Below are positions 14,125 through 20,993 of a DNA stretch of 35,108 nt, piece by piece. How positions within the stretch are numbered: the first letter of the stretch is position 1; each line of letters opens with the position of its first letter. The notes under the pieces are model-generated. The model was not told the origin of the DNA. It worked only from the letters and a program-made list of their open reading frames with translations, and did no database searches. The stretch spans positions 1 through 35,108 of the IMG/VR virus record IMGVR_UViG_3300037131_000042. One strand, written 5' to 3'. This DNA comes from a virus. The translations under genes were made by a program, and so were the position numbers.

Positions 14125-14452
14125 CTTCTCAAGCGACACGAACCAGCGCGTGTTCACGGACGAGCTCGACCGCGCCAAGGTGCCCTACGGCGTCGCCGGC
14201 TATGTCGTCACCGTCCACGACGCGACCGATTGGGCCACGCGGACCGCGCAGGACCTCGGCGGCACGGAGCTGCCCGAGCGCGACGACGCTCACTCGACCA
14301 CGGGCGTCGACCCGTTCCTCGACATTCACGCCACCGCGCACCGCGCCGTCGCGGAGACGCCCTACCTCGACGTGAGCAACCAGATTGACAGCCAGAAGCC
14401 GCAGCTCAAGTCTGTGAAGACCAAGCGGCGCAAGACACGGAGCCAGCCATGA
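14111..14452 (+). CDS. Hypothetical protein, 113 aa
   Basis: GTG 14111 lies within the end of the HNH gene. The sequence (ARYSFSSDTNQRVFTDELDR, GYVVTVHDATDWATRTAQDL, then a Lys/Arg-rich tail KTKRRKTRSQP) is not recognised. It ends with ATGA overlap to the next gene. Before HNH insertion it would have followed terL directly, so a packaging or early-head role is possible but unproven. Confidence 0.6.
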   Translation: MARYSFSSDTNQRVFTDELDRAKVPYGVAGYVVTVHDATDWATRTAQDLGGTELPERDDAHSTTGVDPFLDIHATAHRAVAETPYLDVSNQIDSQKPQLKSVKTKRRKTRSQP

Positions 14453-14961
14453 ACCCGAACGAGATCAAGACCCGTGACGCCGACGTCGTCGAGCGCGCCC
14501 TGCCCGCTCATATGCTCGTGCTGATGGCTGAGCAGTGTATGAAGGCCGGCTATGAGTTCCGGTCTGACGTGCTGCATCGCTTGAACATGGCCGCCGCCGC
14601 GCCACTGGCCAAGTGCGATCAGCTCAGCATCGCGCGCCTCGCCAAGCGCATCGACGATTGCGCCGTGACCTTGCTGCGCGACCTCTCCCCGGATGATCCG
14701 CGCCACGGGCTCTACGCTTGCGCCATGTTCGCGCTGTCGCTCGTCTCGGAAGGCCGGATCGAGGACAAGCAGAACCAAGCCGTGCTCGTCTCGTTGCTGC
14801 TGATCGACGACCTCAAGGACGAGAGCAAGGACACGGCTGGCAACGGCGCGGTCTGGAAGTTCGAGGAGCAGCGGCTCGTGGCCGAGGCCAAGAAGCTGAT
14901 TGGCAAGTCCGTCCTGATGGGGCTCTACCCTACTCGAACGATGCAGTTAATTGCGTCATGA
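14449..14961 (+). CDS. Helical hypothetical protein, 170 aa
   Basis: Mostly alpha-helical: PAHMLVLMAEQCMKAGYEF, AKRIDDCAVTLLRDL, then LYACAMFALSLVSEG and VLVSLLLIDDLKDES. No family recognised. ATGA overlap with the gene before. Its last codons (MQLIAS) are written by palindrome copy 11, and its TGA overlaps the ATG of the HNH gene. The end of that HNH protein reads LQLIAS from a second near-identical 20-bp sequence, so the C-terminus may have been altered or duplicated by the HNH insertion. Confidence 0.6.
   Translation: MNPNEIKTRDADVVERALPAHMLVLMAEQCMKAGYEFRSDVLHRLNMAAAAPLAKCDQLSIARLAKRIDDCAVTLLRDLSPDDPRHGLYACAMFALSLVSEGRIEDKQNQAVLVSLLLIDDLKDESKDTAGNGAVWKFEEQRLVAEAKKLIGKSVLMGLYPTRTMQLIAS
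14942..14955. repeat. Dispersed palindrome, copy 11
   Basis: TGCAGTTAATTGCG at the 3' end of the 170-aa gene. With the following TCATGA it makes a 20-bp direct repeat with 15388-15407. Confidence 0.85.
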
Positions 14962-15407
14962 CCAATCACACGAAGCCCGAGGCGAGATTTTGGTTGAAGG
15001 TCAACATGTCGGGTGGACCCGATGCTTGTTGGCCGTGGTTGGGTTCGTGCAATGACGACGGCTACGGACGTTTTGGTTTCGACGGTCGCGTAGGCAGAGC
15101 ACATGTGTTCGCGTTCACTCGCGAACATGAGCTTCCCCACGGCATGATCGTCTGCCATTCCTGCGACAACCCGCCTTGCTGCAACCCGGGCCATTTGTTC
15201 TCCGGCACGCATCGGGTGAACGCTTTGGATCGGGAGCGCAAGATGCGCCGCATACTCAAACTCACCTTGGATCAAGTCTCGGCAATTGTGTCAGACCCGC
15301 GCGCCGCCACGGTTATCGCCGCCGATTATGGCGTGTCGGCCCATCACGTGCGTCGTTTGAAACGTCGTGGCGGCTGGACGAAGACGCTGCAATTAATTGC
15401 ATCATGA
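14958..15407 (+). CDS. HNH_3-type homing endonuclease with HTH tail
   Basis: 149 aa. HNH_3 features: FWLKVNMSGGPDACWPWLGS, GYGRFGFDGRVGRAHVFAF, MIVCHSCDNPPCCNPGHLF and SGTHRVNALDRERK, including the H-N-H residues and paired cysteines. The C-terminal part (LTLDQVSAIVSDPRAATVIA, then DYGVSAHHVRRLK) is a resolvase-like HTH. ATGA overlap with the gene upstream. The gene is bounded on both sides by the 20-bp sequence TGCARTTAATTGCRTCATGA, whose left copy supplies its start and whose right copy supplies its stop, which looks like a mobile unit. Confidence 0.88.
   Translation: MTNHTKPEARFWLKVNMSGGPDACWPWLGSCNDDGYGRFGFDGRVGRAHVFAFTREHELPHGMIVCHSCDNPPCCNPGHLFSGTHRVNALDRERKMRRILKLTLDQVSAIVSDPRAATVIAADYGVSAHHVRRLKRRGGWTKTLQLIAS
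15388..15401. repeat. Dispersed palindrome, copy 12 (perfect)
   Basis: TGCAATTAATTGCA, a perfect palindrome, at the 3' end of the HNH gene and 19 bp upstream of the -35 of the dikinase promoter. Confidence 0.9.
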
Positions 15408-15420
15408 GGCCGATTTGGTC

Positions 15421-15448
15421 TTGTATTCTTCCGGGTTCCAAGTAGTAT
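15421..15448 (+). promoter_or_regulatory. Promoter of the dikinase-like gene
   Basis: TTGTAT (15421-15426), 16 bp spacer, TAGTAT (15443-15448). Closely resembles the promoters at 18536 and 20929 in sequence and spacing. Confidence 0.65.
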
Positions 15449-15478
15449 GAAGTTGTCACGGAATACATGGAGGTTGAA

Positions 15479-17377
15479 GTGACCAAACGCATCTATAAAT
15501 TCTCGGGTTCTACTTGCGAGTGGACTGGTGACGAAAAAGCCGCCAAGACTATCCTCGGCGGCAAGGGCGCTGCGCTCGTGAAGATGGCCAAGGACGGCAT
15601 GAACGTGCCGCCCGGCTTCACGATCACCACGGAGATTTGCAACGCCTACCGCGCGTCGAACTCCAAGGACGTTTTCATCGCCGGCCTGATGGAAGAAGTC
15701 GTCCAGAACATGGAGTGGTTGCGCGAGCAGTTCGGCTTCATGCCGCTGGTCAGCGTTCGCTCGGGTGCGCCGGTTTCCATGCCGGGCATGATGGACACGA
15801 TCTTGAACGTCGGCCTGACGACTGAAACCGCGCAGGCTTGGGTCGAGCGCATCGGCCATCGCGCCGCGCGCGACAGCGAGCGCCGGTTGATCCAGATGCT
15901 CGGTTCGACCGGCTACGGCGTCCCGCATGAGGTCTTCGAGTTCCAGCTCGCCAAGGCCAAGCAGCATTACGGCGCGAAGCAGGACACTGATCTCGATGGG
16001 TCGCAGCTGGCGCACGTTTCCGACCTCTATCTCGCCGCCTTCGAGCAGAACAAGGGTCACAAGTTCCCGAGCAATAATTCGCTGGAGCAGCTGCGGGTCG
16101 CCATCAAGGCGGTCTTCGATAGCTGGATGAACCCTCGCGCGATCGAATATCGCAAGCTGAACAATATCAGCGAGGACATGGGGACCGCCGTTAACGTGCA
16201 GGCGATGGTGTTCGGCAACATGGGCGACGACAGCGGCTCGGGCGTGCTGTTCACGCGCGACCCGTCGACCGGAGCGCAGGGCGTCATGGGCGAATATCTG
16301 ACCAACGCCCAAGGCGAGGACGTGGTCGCCGGTATTAGGACCCCGTTCGACCTTCACAAGTTCAGCGGTTACGGCTGGTATGCCGAACTGATGCACGTTT
16401 GCGAGAAGCTCGAAGCGAGCTACCTCGATATGGTCGACGTCGAGTTCACGGTCCAGCAGGGCAAGCTGTTCATCCTCCAGAGCCGCAGCGGCAAGCGCAG
16501 CGCCCGCGCCGCGTTCAAGATCGCCGCCGACCTGTGGCAAGTTGGTGTGATCAAGCACGACGAGGTCTTCAAGCGCCTGACGGTCGAGCAGTTCAAGACC
16601 GTCCGTCGCCCGACGATCGACCCTAAGTTTAAGCTGAACGCTGATTGGATCGGCCTCCCGGCTTGCCCGGGCGTCGTGACCGGCAAGCCTGTGTTTTCGT
16701 CGGACGATGCAGTTAATTGCAGCGAGCTCTGTATCCTGATCACGCACGAGACCAGCCCGAACGATATTGCCGGGATGGCCAAGGCGGTCGGCATCCTGAC
16801 GCAGACCGGGGGAGCCACCAGCCATGCGGCGGTCGTCGCCCGCGCGATGGACAAGGCTTGCGTGGTCGGTTGCACCGAGCTCGACATGGATCACTTGAAG
16901 AAGCACGCCAAGAAGGTCACGATCGACGGGTCGACCGGCAAGGTGTGGGTCGACGTGGACGTTCCGGTGATCGACAGCTCGGACGCCGAGGAAGTCGCCC
17001 TGATCGGTCGGATCGCGCTGGCTCATCTTGAGGTTCCCGAAGCGACCCCGGTCGATCTGGACGTCGGGCACGCACAGGTCATCTTCGCCGCCCATTGGTG
17101 GGGCAGCACGGACGCGCTGGACGCCGTGTTGCACGGCATCAAGGGGAATTACGGCAGCAGTTACATCAAGCTGGACACCACGGCCCCTTCGCAGTTCGCG
17201 CAGGAGAGCGACAAGCTGCTGGCCAACTGCTTCGGCGAGATCGAAGACGAAAAGCCCTTCCTCGCCGCCATCCTGAACAAGGTCAACGAGACGGAAGAGC
17301 TTGACGGCCTGACGGTCGGCAGCGGCTACACGGCGTATCCGACCGATTACGCAGTCTTCAAAGTTCTGGCCAAATAG
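15479..17377 (+). CDS. Pyruvate phosphate dikinase-like protein lacking the PEP barrel
   Basis: 632 aa; GTG 15479 chosen because GGAGG ends 5 bp before it (ATG 15467 would overlap that site). The nucleotide-binding part matches PPDK: LGGKGAALVKMAKDGMNVPP, VSVRSGAPVSMPGMMDTILN, GTAVNVQAMVFGNMG and SGVLFTRDPSTGAQG, then FILQSRSGKRSARAA. The phosphohistidine domain follows, with catalytic His449 in TQTGGATSHAAVVARAM. The C-terminal TIM barrel that binds PEP/pyruvate (about 350 residues) is missing and is replaced by about 120 residues of unknown type (VIFAAHWWGSTDALDAVLHG). So it could phosphorylate its His from ATP but needs another acceptor. Palindrome 13 lies within it. Confidence 0.85.
   Translation: MTKRIYKFSGSTCEWTGDEKAAKTILGGKGAALVKMAKDGMNVPPGFTITTEICNAYRASNSKDVFIAGLMEEVVQNMEWLREQFGFMPLVSVRSGAPVSMPGMMDTILNVGLTTETAQAWVERIGHRAARDSERRLIQMLGSTGYGVPHEVFEFQLAKAKQHYGAKQDTDLDGSQLAHVSDLYLAAFEQNKGHKFPSNNSLEQLRVAIKAVFDSWMNPRAIEYRKLNNISEDMGTAVNVQAMVFGNMGDDSGSGVLFTRDPSTGAQGVMGEYLTNAQGEDVVAGIRTPFDLHKFSGYGWYAELMHVCEKLEASYLDMVDVEFTVQQGKLFILQSRSGKRSARAAFKIAADLWQVGVIKHDEVFKRLTVEQFKTVRRPTIDPKFKLNADWIGLPACPGVVTGKPVFSSDDAVNCSELCILITHETSPNDIAGMAKAVGILTQTGGATSHAAVVARAMDKACVVGCTELDMDHLKKHAKKVTIDGSTGKVWVDVDVPVIDSSDAEEVALIGRIALAHLEVPEATPVDLDVGHAQVIFAAHWWGSTDALDAVLHGIKGNYGSSYIKLDTTAPSQFAQESDKLLANCFGEIEDEKPFLAAILNKVNETEELDGLTVGSGYTAYPTDYAVFKVLAK
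16708..16721. repeat. Dispersed palindrome, copy 13 (intragenic)
   Basis: TGCAGTTAATTGCA inside the dikinase-like gene (codons for DAVNC), in the linker before the phosphohistidine domain. Confidence 0.85.
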
Positions 17378-17385
17378 GCTAGAAC
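17357..17385 (+). promoter_or_regulatory. Possible promoter before the CsrA-like gene
   Basis: TTCAAA, 17 bp spacer, TAGAAC (17380-17385), at the end of the dikinase gene. Palindrome 14 starts 3 bp after the -10, an operator-like position. Confidence 0.45.
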
Positions 17386-17387
17386 TG

Positions 17388-17401
17388 TGCAATCAATTGC
17401 A
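17388..17401. repeat. Dispersed palindrome, copy 14
   Basis: TGCAATCAATTGCA, preceded by G; its last base starts AAAGGAG of the CsrA-like gene. Bound protein or the RNA hairpin would cover the ribosome binding site. Confidence 0.9.
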
Positions 17402-17416
17402 AAGGAGTTGAACCCT

Positions 17417-17773
17417 ATGCCCCTAGTGCTCTCGCTGCGCGTCGGTCAGGACTTCTACGTGGGCGATGAACAGGTCGTCGTCCACAAGGTCCACGATCCT
17501 CGCCGGTTCGAGTTGAGGGTCGTGCGCACGGACCGGGTTTTCGGCATCTCGGACAAGGAGGCCGTCGAGATATTCGATGACGTGTTCGTGTCGGCTGGCG
17601 ACCGCCCGCAGAATGGTCTTGCCCGGGTGGCGATCGACGCCCCGCGAGAGATCGAGATTTTGCGCGGCGAACGCTACCGGGGAGAGGAGAAACCCGAGCC
17701 CGTCGACGGCGGCGAGGCGACCGTGAAGTTCGCGAAGGGGAGCCAAATATGGGGTTCAAGGAGTTTCAGGTGA
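17417..17773 (+). CDS. Enlarged CsrA/RsmA-like RNA-binding protein
   Basis: 118 aa. The N-terminus LVLSLRVGQDFYVGDEQVVV corresponds to CsrA beta 1-2 (LILxRxVGExxxIGDxIxV), and residues about 70-88 (ARVAIDAPREIEILRGERYR) to beta 4-5 (RIGIDAPKEVxVHRxEIY), keeping the Arg equivalents of the two RNA-contacting sites. CsrA is 60-70 aa; here about 35 extra residues sit between the halves and a Glu/Lys-rich tail follows. CsrA binds GGA in mRNA leaders and controls carbon metabolism. All genes here carry GGAGG leaders, so it could act on phage or host messages. Start follows AAAGGAG. Confidence 0.72.
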   Translation: MPLVLSLRVGQDFYVGDEQVVVHKVHDPRRFELRVVRTDRVFGISDKEAVEIFDDVFVSAGDRPQNGLARVAIDAPREIEILRGERYRGEEKPEPVDGGEATVKFAKGSQIWGSRSFR

Positions 17774-17967
17774 GCGAAGGCGCTGTCGCCCGGGGCCGGG
17801 CCATCGGCCTCTACGGCGACACGAGCAAGCGTCTCGCGCGCATGGCGCGGCGGTCCGCCCCCTTCACGGGCGCGGCTGGCAATCGCCGGTTCAACGATTT
17901 CGTTTTGACCACGGAAGGTCAGAGCGTGGTTTGGGTCGAACGTCTCGACCCGCAACAGGCTGCATGA
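17770..17967 (+). CDS. Small basic hypothetical protein, 65 aa
   Basis: GTG 17770 overlaps the previous TGA (GTGA) with AAGGAG 6 bp before it, so I prefer it to ATG 17749. The product (SEGAVARGRAIGLYGDTSKR, LARMARRSAPFTGAAGNRRF, VLTTEGQSVVWVERLDPQQAA) is not recognised. It is translated between the CsrA-like protein and the phosphatase, in one operon. Confidence 0.6.
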   Translation: MSEGAVARGRAIGLYGDTSKRLARMARRSAPFTGAAGNRRFNDFVLTTEGQSVVWVERLDPQQAA

Positions 17968-17982
17968 GCCATGGAGGGCAAA

Positions 17983-18495
17983 ATGGGACTTGATATTGCT
18001 GCTGGACCGAACGGGCATCTGCCGCTCAATTTCGGTTGGCGCGGCGCGTTCAAGAAGGTCAAGATCGCGGGCGGGCCGTATGACTTCTTCCCGCATGAGA
18101 CGAAGGGCGCTTTCGGTGTCTGCGTCCGCGCCGAGCGCGTCGACCCCTCGAAGGTCGATCTGCACTTGCCGATCGGGGACTTCTCGGTGCCGCGCGACGC
18201 CGCCGAGGTTCGCCGCGTCATCGTCGAAACGCTGCGCGTCGCCTTAAAAGGTCACGACGTCTACGTCGGCTGCATGGGCGGCTGGGGCCGCACGGGCTTG
18301 TTCCTCGCGTTGCTGGCCAAGGCCGCTGGCGTCAAGGACCCGGTCCGCTACGTGCGCGAACATTACTCTAAGCGCGCGGTCGAAACGAAGGAGCAGCAGC
18401 AATACGTCGAGCATTTCGATGTTGGCCCGCTGCCACGCGACATGTTCGTCGCCGCTTGGCGCAATCGCTTCTTCGAGGCGTTCGGACTGCGTTAA
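17983..18495 (+). CDS. Dual-specificity phosphatase-like protein 1
   Basis: 170 aa from ATG 17983 (GGAGG at 17973). The cysteine-phosphatase P-loop CX5R is visible as GCMGGWGRTG with Cys97 and Arg103; the candidate general acid lies in LPIGDFSVPRDAAE, about 30 residues before. Downstream VRYVREHYSKRAVETKEQQQYV matches the helix after the P-loop in DSPs. The histidine normally preceding the Cys is replaced by Gly. A paralogue is encoded at 20128. Substrates could be host phosphoproteins, RNA 5' ends or phosphoinositides. It ends the operon at the 18503 terminator. Confidence 0.8.
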   Translation: MGLDIAAGPNGHLPLNFGWRGAFKKVKIAGGPYDFFPHETKGAFGVCVRAERVDPSKVDLHLPIGDFSVPRDAAEVRRVIVETLRVALKGHDVYVGCMGGWGRTGLFLALLAKAAGVKDPVRYVREHYSKRAVETKEQQQYVEHFDVGPLPRDMFVAAWRNRFFEAFGLR

Positions 18496-18502
18496 GCCTA
18501 CG

Positions 18503-18542
18503 GGCCGTCTGTTGCAATTAATTGCGCTGACGGCCTTGTTTT
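18503..18542 (+). terminator. Terminator with a palindrome nested in its loop
   Basis: GGCCGTC (18503-18509) pairs with GACGGCC (18529-18535), followed by TTGTTTT. The whole loop is palindrome 15, which can form a second hairpin on top. The T run also serves as the -35 of the next promoter. Confidence 0.75.
18513..18526. repeat. Dispersed palindrome, copy 15
   Basis: TGCAATTAATTGCG inside the loop of the 18503 terminator, 9 bp upstream of the next -35. Confidence 0.9.
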
Positions 18543-18563
18543 CCCCGGGTTTCGTGGGAGAAT
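18536..18563 (+). promoter_or_regulatory. Promoter of the 18597 gene
   Basis: TTGTTT (18536-18541), 16 bp spacer, GAGAAT (18558-18563). Same layout as the dikinase promoter; even part of the spacer (CCGGGTT) is shared. Confidence 0.6.
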
Positions 18564-18596
18564 GTAGATAGTCGCTGAAAACAGGAGGTTTATGCG

Positions 18597-19676
18597 ATGG
18601 CGCTTACGGACCCACAAAACACGTTGGCCTACCACAACTCGCGAGTGCTCACGTCGCACCGCAACATGCGCCACGTGCATTGCGCGAAGGTCGCCGCCGC
18701 GCTGCAAGCGTTCCGCGACAAGGACCAGCACAAGGACACGGTTCCCGAGACAGAGGCGCTTTGGTTCTACGGCCTGAACCACGGCATGGCGCTGATCGGC
18801 GCGAACCGCGCGCCTCTGGAGCCCCTGAGCGATTGGGAGAACGAGTTCGTCCGTCTCTATCACGAGAAGATGGCCGAGCAGGCCGTGCGGGCGTTCTATT
18901 ATCTGTTGTGGATTTGCATCCGCGAGAGCCGGCACAATCAATCGCTCGCCAAGGACGCCCCCAAGATGAAAGAGCTGTTCGGCGATGCGGTCACGAACTT
19001 CACGGTGTCGATCAAGGGCGGCGAGAGCGGCATCTCGGCCGCCTTCGTGACGAACCCGCCAAACGCGACCATCGGCACCTATGTCGACTGCTTGAAATGG
19101 CAGTTCTATAATTGCAAATGGAACGGCGGTTACGGCGGCATGAAGTGGGGCATCGTGACCGACTGTCTGTCGCGCTTCGTCGACGGCGAGTTCACGGCCG
19201 AAATGATGCTCGATACCATCTGGACGCTGAGCCACAATAACGGCCCGATCTTCAACAAGGGCGAATTTTTTGGGCATTATTCACCCAATCTTATCCGTAT
19301 CTTAGACGTGCAGCGGTCGGGGCAAATCCCCGAGGCGGTGCTTTGCGACGTCAAGGTCGCCGCCTACGCCCCGTCGATGCTGGTCAACAGGACGGGCGAG
19401 TTGCGCAAGCAGTTCCCCGGCAAGCTCGGAGCCTATGTCGATTGGGAGACGGTCGAGGCGCTCGGTTCCGTCCACAAGTATCCGAACGAGAAGAAGCACC
19501 AGTTCGATAAGCACGGCATGTCCGAGAAGGCCAAGGAGGCGCAGGTCAAGGCTGAGGCGCAAGCCAAGGCTCAAGCGGAAGCCGAGGCTAAGGCGGTCGC
19601 CGAGCACGCCGAGAACTGGTTCCTCGTCATGCCGGGCGTCGAGATCGAGATCATTCACCGCAAGGCTGCGGCATGA
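18597..19676 (+). CDS. Hypothetical protein with Ala/Glu/Lys repeat tail, 359 aa
   Basis: ATG 18597 with GGAGG 8 bp upstream. The protein has a helical N-terminal half (MAEQAVRAFYYLLWICIRES), a conserved-looking middle (CNGGYGG-type segment NCKWNGGYGGMKWGIVTDCL, then LSHNNGPIFNKGEFFGHYS) and a low-complexity coiled segment near residues 305-335 (KAKEAQVKAEAQAKAQAEAE). I recall no function for this type. It has its own promoter beside palindrome 15. The next gene, an HNH endonuclease, overlaps it by ATGA. Confidence 0.6.
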   Translation: MALTDPQNTLAYHNSRVLTSHRNMRHVHCAKVAAALQAFRDKDQHKDTVPETEALWFYGLNHGMALIGANRAPLEPLSDWENEFVRLYHEKMAEQAVRAFYYLLWICIRESRHNQSLAKDAPKMKELFGDAVTNFTVSIKGGESGISAAFVTNPPNATIGTYVDCLKWQFYNCKWNGGYGGMKWGIVTDCLSRFVDGEFTAEMMLDTIWTLSHNNGPIFNKGEFFGHYSPNLIRILDVQRSGQIPEAVLCDVKVAAYAPSMLVNRTGELRKQFPGKLGAYVDWETVEALGSVHKYPNEKKHQFDKHGMSEKAKEAQVKAEAQAKAQAEAEAKAVAEHAENWFLVMPGVEIEIIHRKAAA

Positions 19677-20113
19677 GCGTCCGCAAGCACATTCGTCCCA
19701 AAGACATTGTCACGATGGCGAAGCATCTGCTGTCGATCGCGACGCCAGATGGCGAGTGTCTTGTTCTTGACCCGGGGAAGAAAGATCGGCCGTATGTGCA
19801 GTTCAAAGGGGTGTGCTGGCCAGCGGCGCGTTTAGTGTTCGCTGCTCTGGTCGAAGACCCGGGTGATGATGACGTGCACCACATTTGCGAGAACAAGCCG
19901 TGCATATTTCCAGAGCATTTGGAGCGCAAGACGCGCGCTGACCATCTGGCGGTGCACGATCATTCAGCGTTTCAGCGGGATAAGACGCATTGCCCGCACG
20001 GACACGCCTACACGGACGAGAATACGGCAATCTATAACGGCAAACGCATTTGCCGCGAGTGTAATCGAACCAGCGCCCGCGAACGGTGGCGGTTGCGTTG
20101 TTGGGGCGTCTAG
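19673..20113 (+). CDS. HNH endonuclease
   Basis: 146 aa. HNH core: DDDVHHICENKPCIFPEHLE (about 63-82) followed by RADHLAVHDH, then a zinc-binding part THCPHGHAYTDENTAIYNGK and RICRECNRTSARER with C-H and C-C pairs. The N-terminus has the AHR-type segment (VCWPAARLVFAAL). It is inserted with an ATGA overlap after the 359-aa gene and 14 bp before the second phosphatase gene, again without visibly breaking a neighbour. Lower GC than flanks. Confidence 0.85.
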   Translation: MSVRKHIRPKDIVTMAKHLLSIATPDGECLVLDPGKKDRPYVQFKGVCWPAARLVFAALVEDPGDDDVHHICENKPCIFPEHLERKTRADHLAVHDHSAFQRDKTHCPHGHAYTDENTAIYNGKRICRECNRTSARERWRLRCWGV

Positions 20114-20127
20114 CCAAGGAGGGCGAC

Positions 20128-20889
20128 ATGTCGCGCAAGGGGTTAAATTCGATGGACTTTACGAACCGCAGTTCCGGTCGTCGGGGGGGCAGTCACGTGG
20201 ACGATTGGAGCGAGTTCGAGAAGAAGGTACGCAAGCTGGCCAATGATCCGGCGATCTCGAAGATTTACGACAACCTTCACGACGACAAGGGCGTCTATTA
20301 CAACGACGGGTCGTTCGGCGGCGGCTTCGCGCGCTGCTATGAGAGCCACCCGCCGCTCAAGCTGCCCGGGACGGAGTTCGTGATCTATGGCGGCTCGTGC
20401 TCCGCGCCGATCGTCAAGGACGCCGACATTTACATCGGCTTCGATAGCACGATGAAGGAGATGAACAAAAAGTTCCATTGGATCAAGGGCGACGAGGTCC
20501 GCTTCCTCATTCCCGACATGGGAGTGCCCAAGGACGCCGAGGAATTTCGGCGGATGGTCGAATGGGTGAAGAAGCAGCTGGCGAAGAAGGCCAAGATACA
20601 TGCCGGCTGCATCGGCGGGCACGGGCGGACCGGAACCTTCCTCGCGGCGCTCGTCAGCCTCTTCGGCGAGCAGGACGCGGTCGAATACGTGCGCAAGAAT
20701 TACTGCCACAAGGCGGTCGAGAGCGCGACGCAGACCAAGTTCCTGACCGATCAGTTCGGGATCAAGAAGGCCAAGGGGCACAAGAGCGGGTCGACCTCGG
20801 TCGTGTCGAAGACCGTCAACTATTCTCCCGCCAAGAGCGCGGGCAAGGATAGGTTCGCGCCGCTCCCGGGACAGGGCGGAATTTGGTAA
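20128..20889 (+). CDS. Dual-specificity phosphatase-like protein 2
   Basis: 253 aa from ATG 20128 (AAGGAGG upstream). The P-loop is GCIGGHGRTGTFLAAL with Cys161 and Arg167; the likely general acid is in LIPDMGVPKDAEEFRRMVEW. After the P-loop, EYVRKNYCHKAVESATQTKFL parallels the first phosphatase, so the two are paralogues about 2 kb apart. This copy has about 75 extra N-terminal residues and a Ser/Lys-rich tail. Probably transcribed with the 18597 gene and the HNH gene. Confidence 0.8.
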   Translation: MSRKGLNSMDFTNRSSGRRGGSHVDDWSEFEKKVRKLANDPAISKIYDNLHDDKGVYYNDGSFGGGFARCYESHPPLKLPGTEFVIYGGSCSAPIVKDADIYIGFDSTMKEMNKKFHWIKGDEVRFLIPDMGVPKDAEEFRRMVEWVKKQLAKKAKIHAGCIGGHGRTGTFLAALVSLFGEQDAVEYVRKNYCHKAVESATQTKFLTDQFGIKKAKGHKSGSTSVVSKTVNYSPAKSAGKDRFAPLPGQGGIW

Positions 20890-20906
20890 GTATACGGCGA
20901 GGCGCG

Positions 20907-20920
20907 TGCAATCAATTGCA
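20907..20920. repeat. Dispersed palindrome, copy 16
   Basis: TGCAATCAATTGCA, preceded by G, 8 bp upstream of the -35 at 20929. Confidence 0.9.
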
Positions 20921-20928
20921 TTTTCTTG

Positions 20929-20956
20929 TTGTCGGCGAGCGGCCGGGGAGTAGAAT
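20929..20956 (+). promoter_or_regulatory. Promoter upstream of the 21219 gene
   Basis: TTGTCG (20929-20934), 16 bp spacer, TAGAAT (20951-20956) followed by GAAG as in the dikinase promoter. Now drives a decayed HNH gene and the 284-aa gene. Confidence 0.65.
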
Positions 20957-20993
20957 GAAGCTGTGTCCACGCTGTCCAAGGAGGGATTTGAAA

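Noticed and set aside
15344-17392. 682-codon open frame on the minus strand opposite the dikinase gene
   Set aside because: It mirrors the + strand coding frame in GC-rich DNA, its translation matches no family, and the + strand has clear PPDK motifs, promoter and ribosome binding site.
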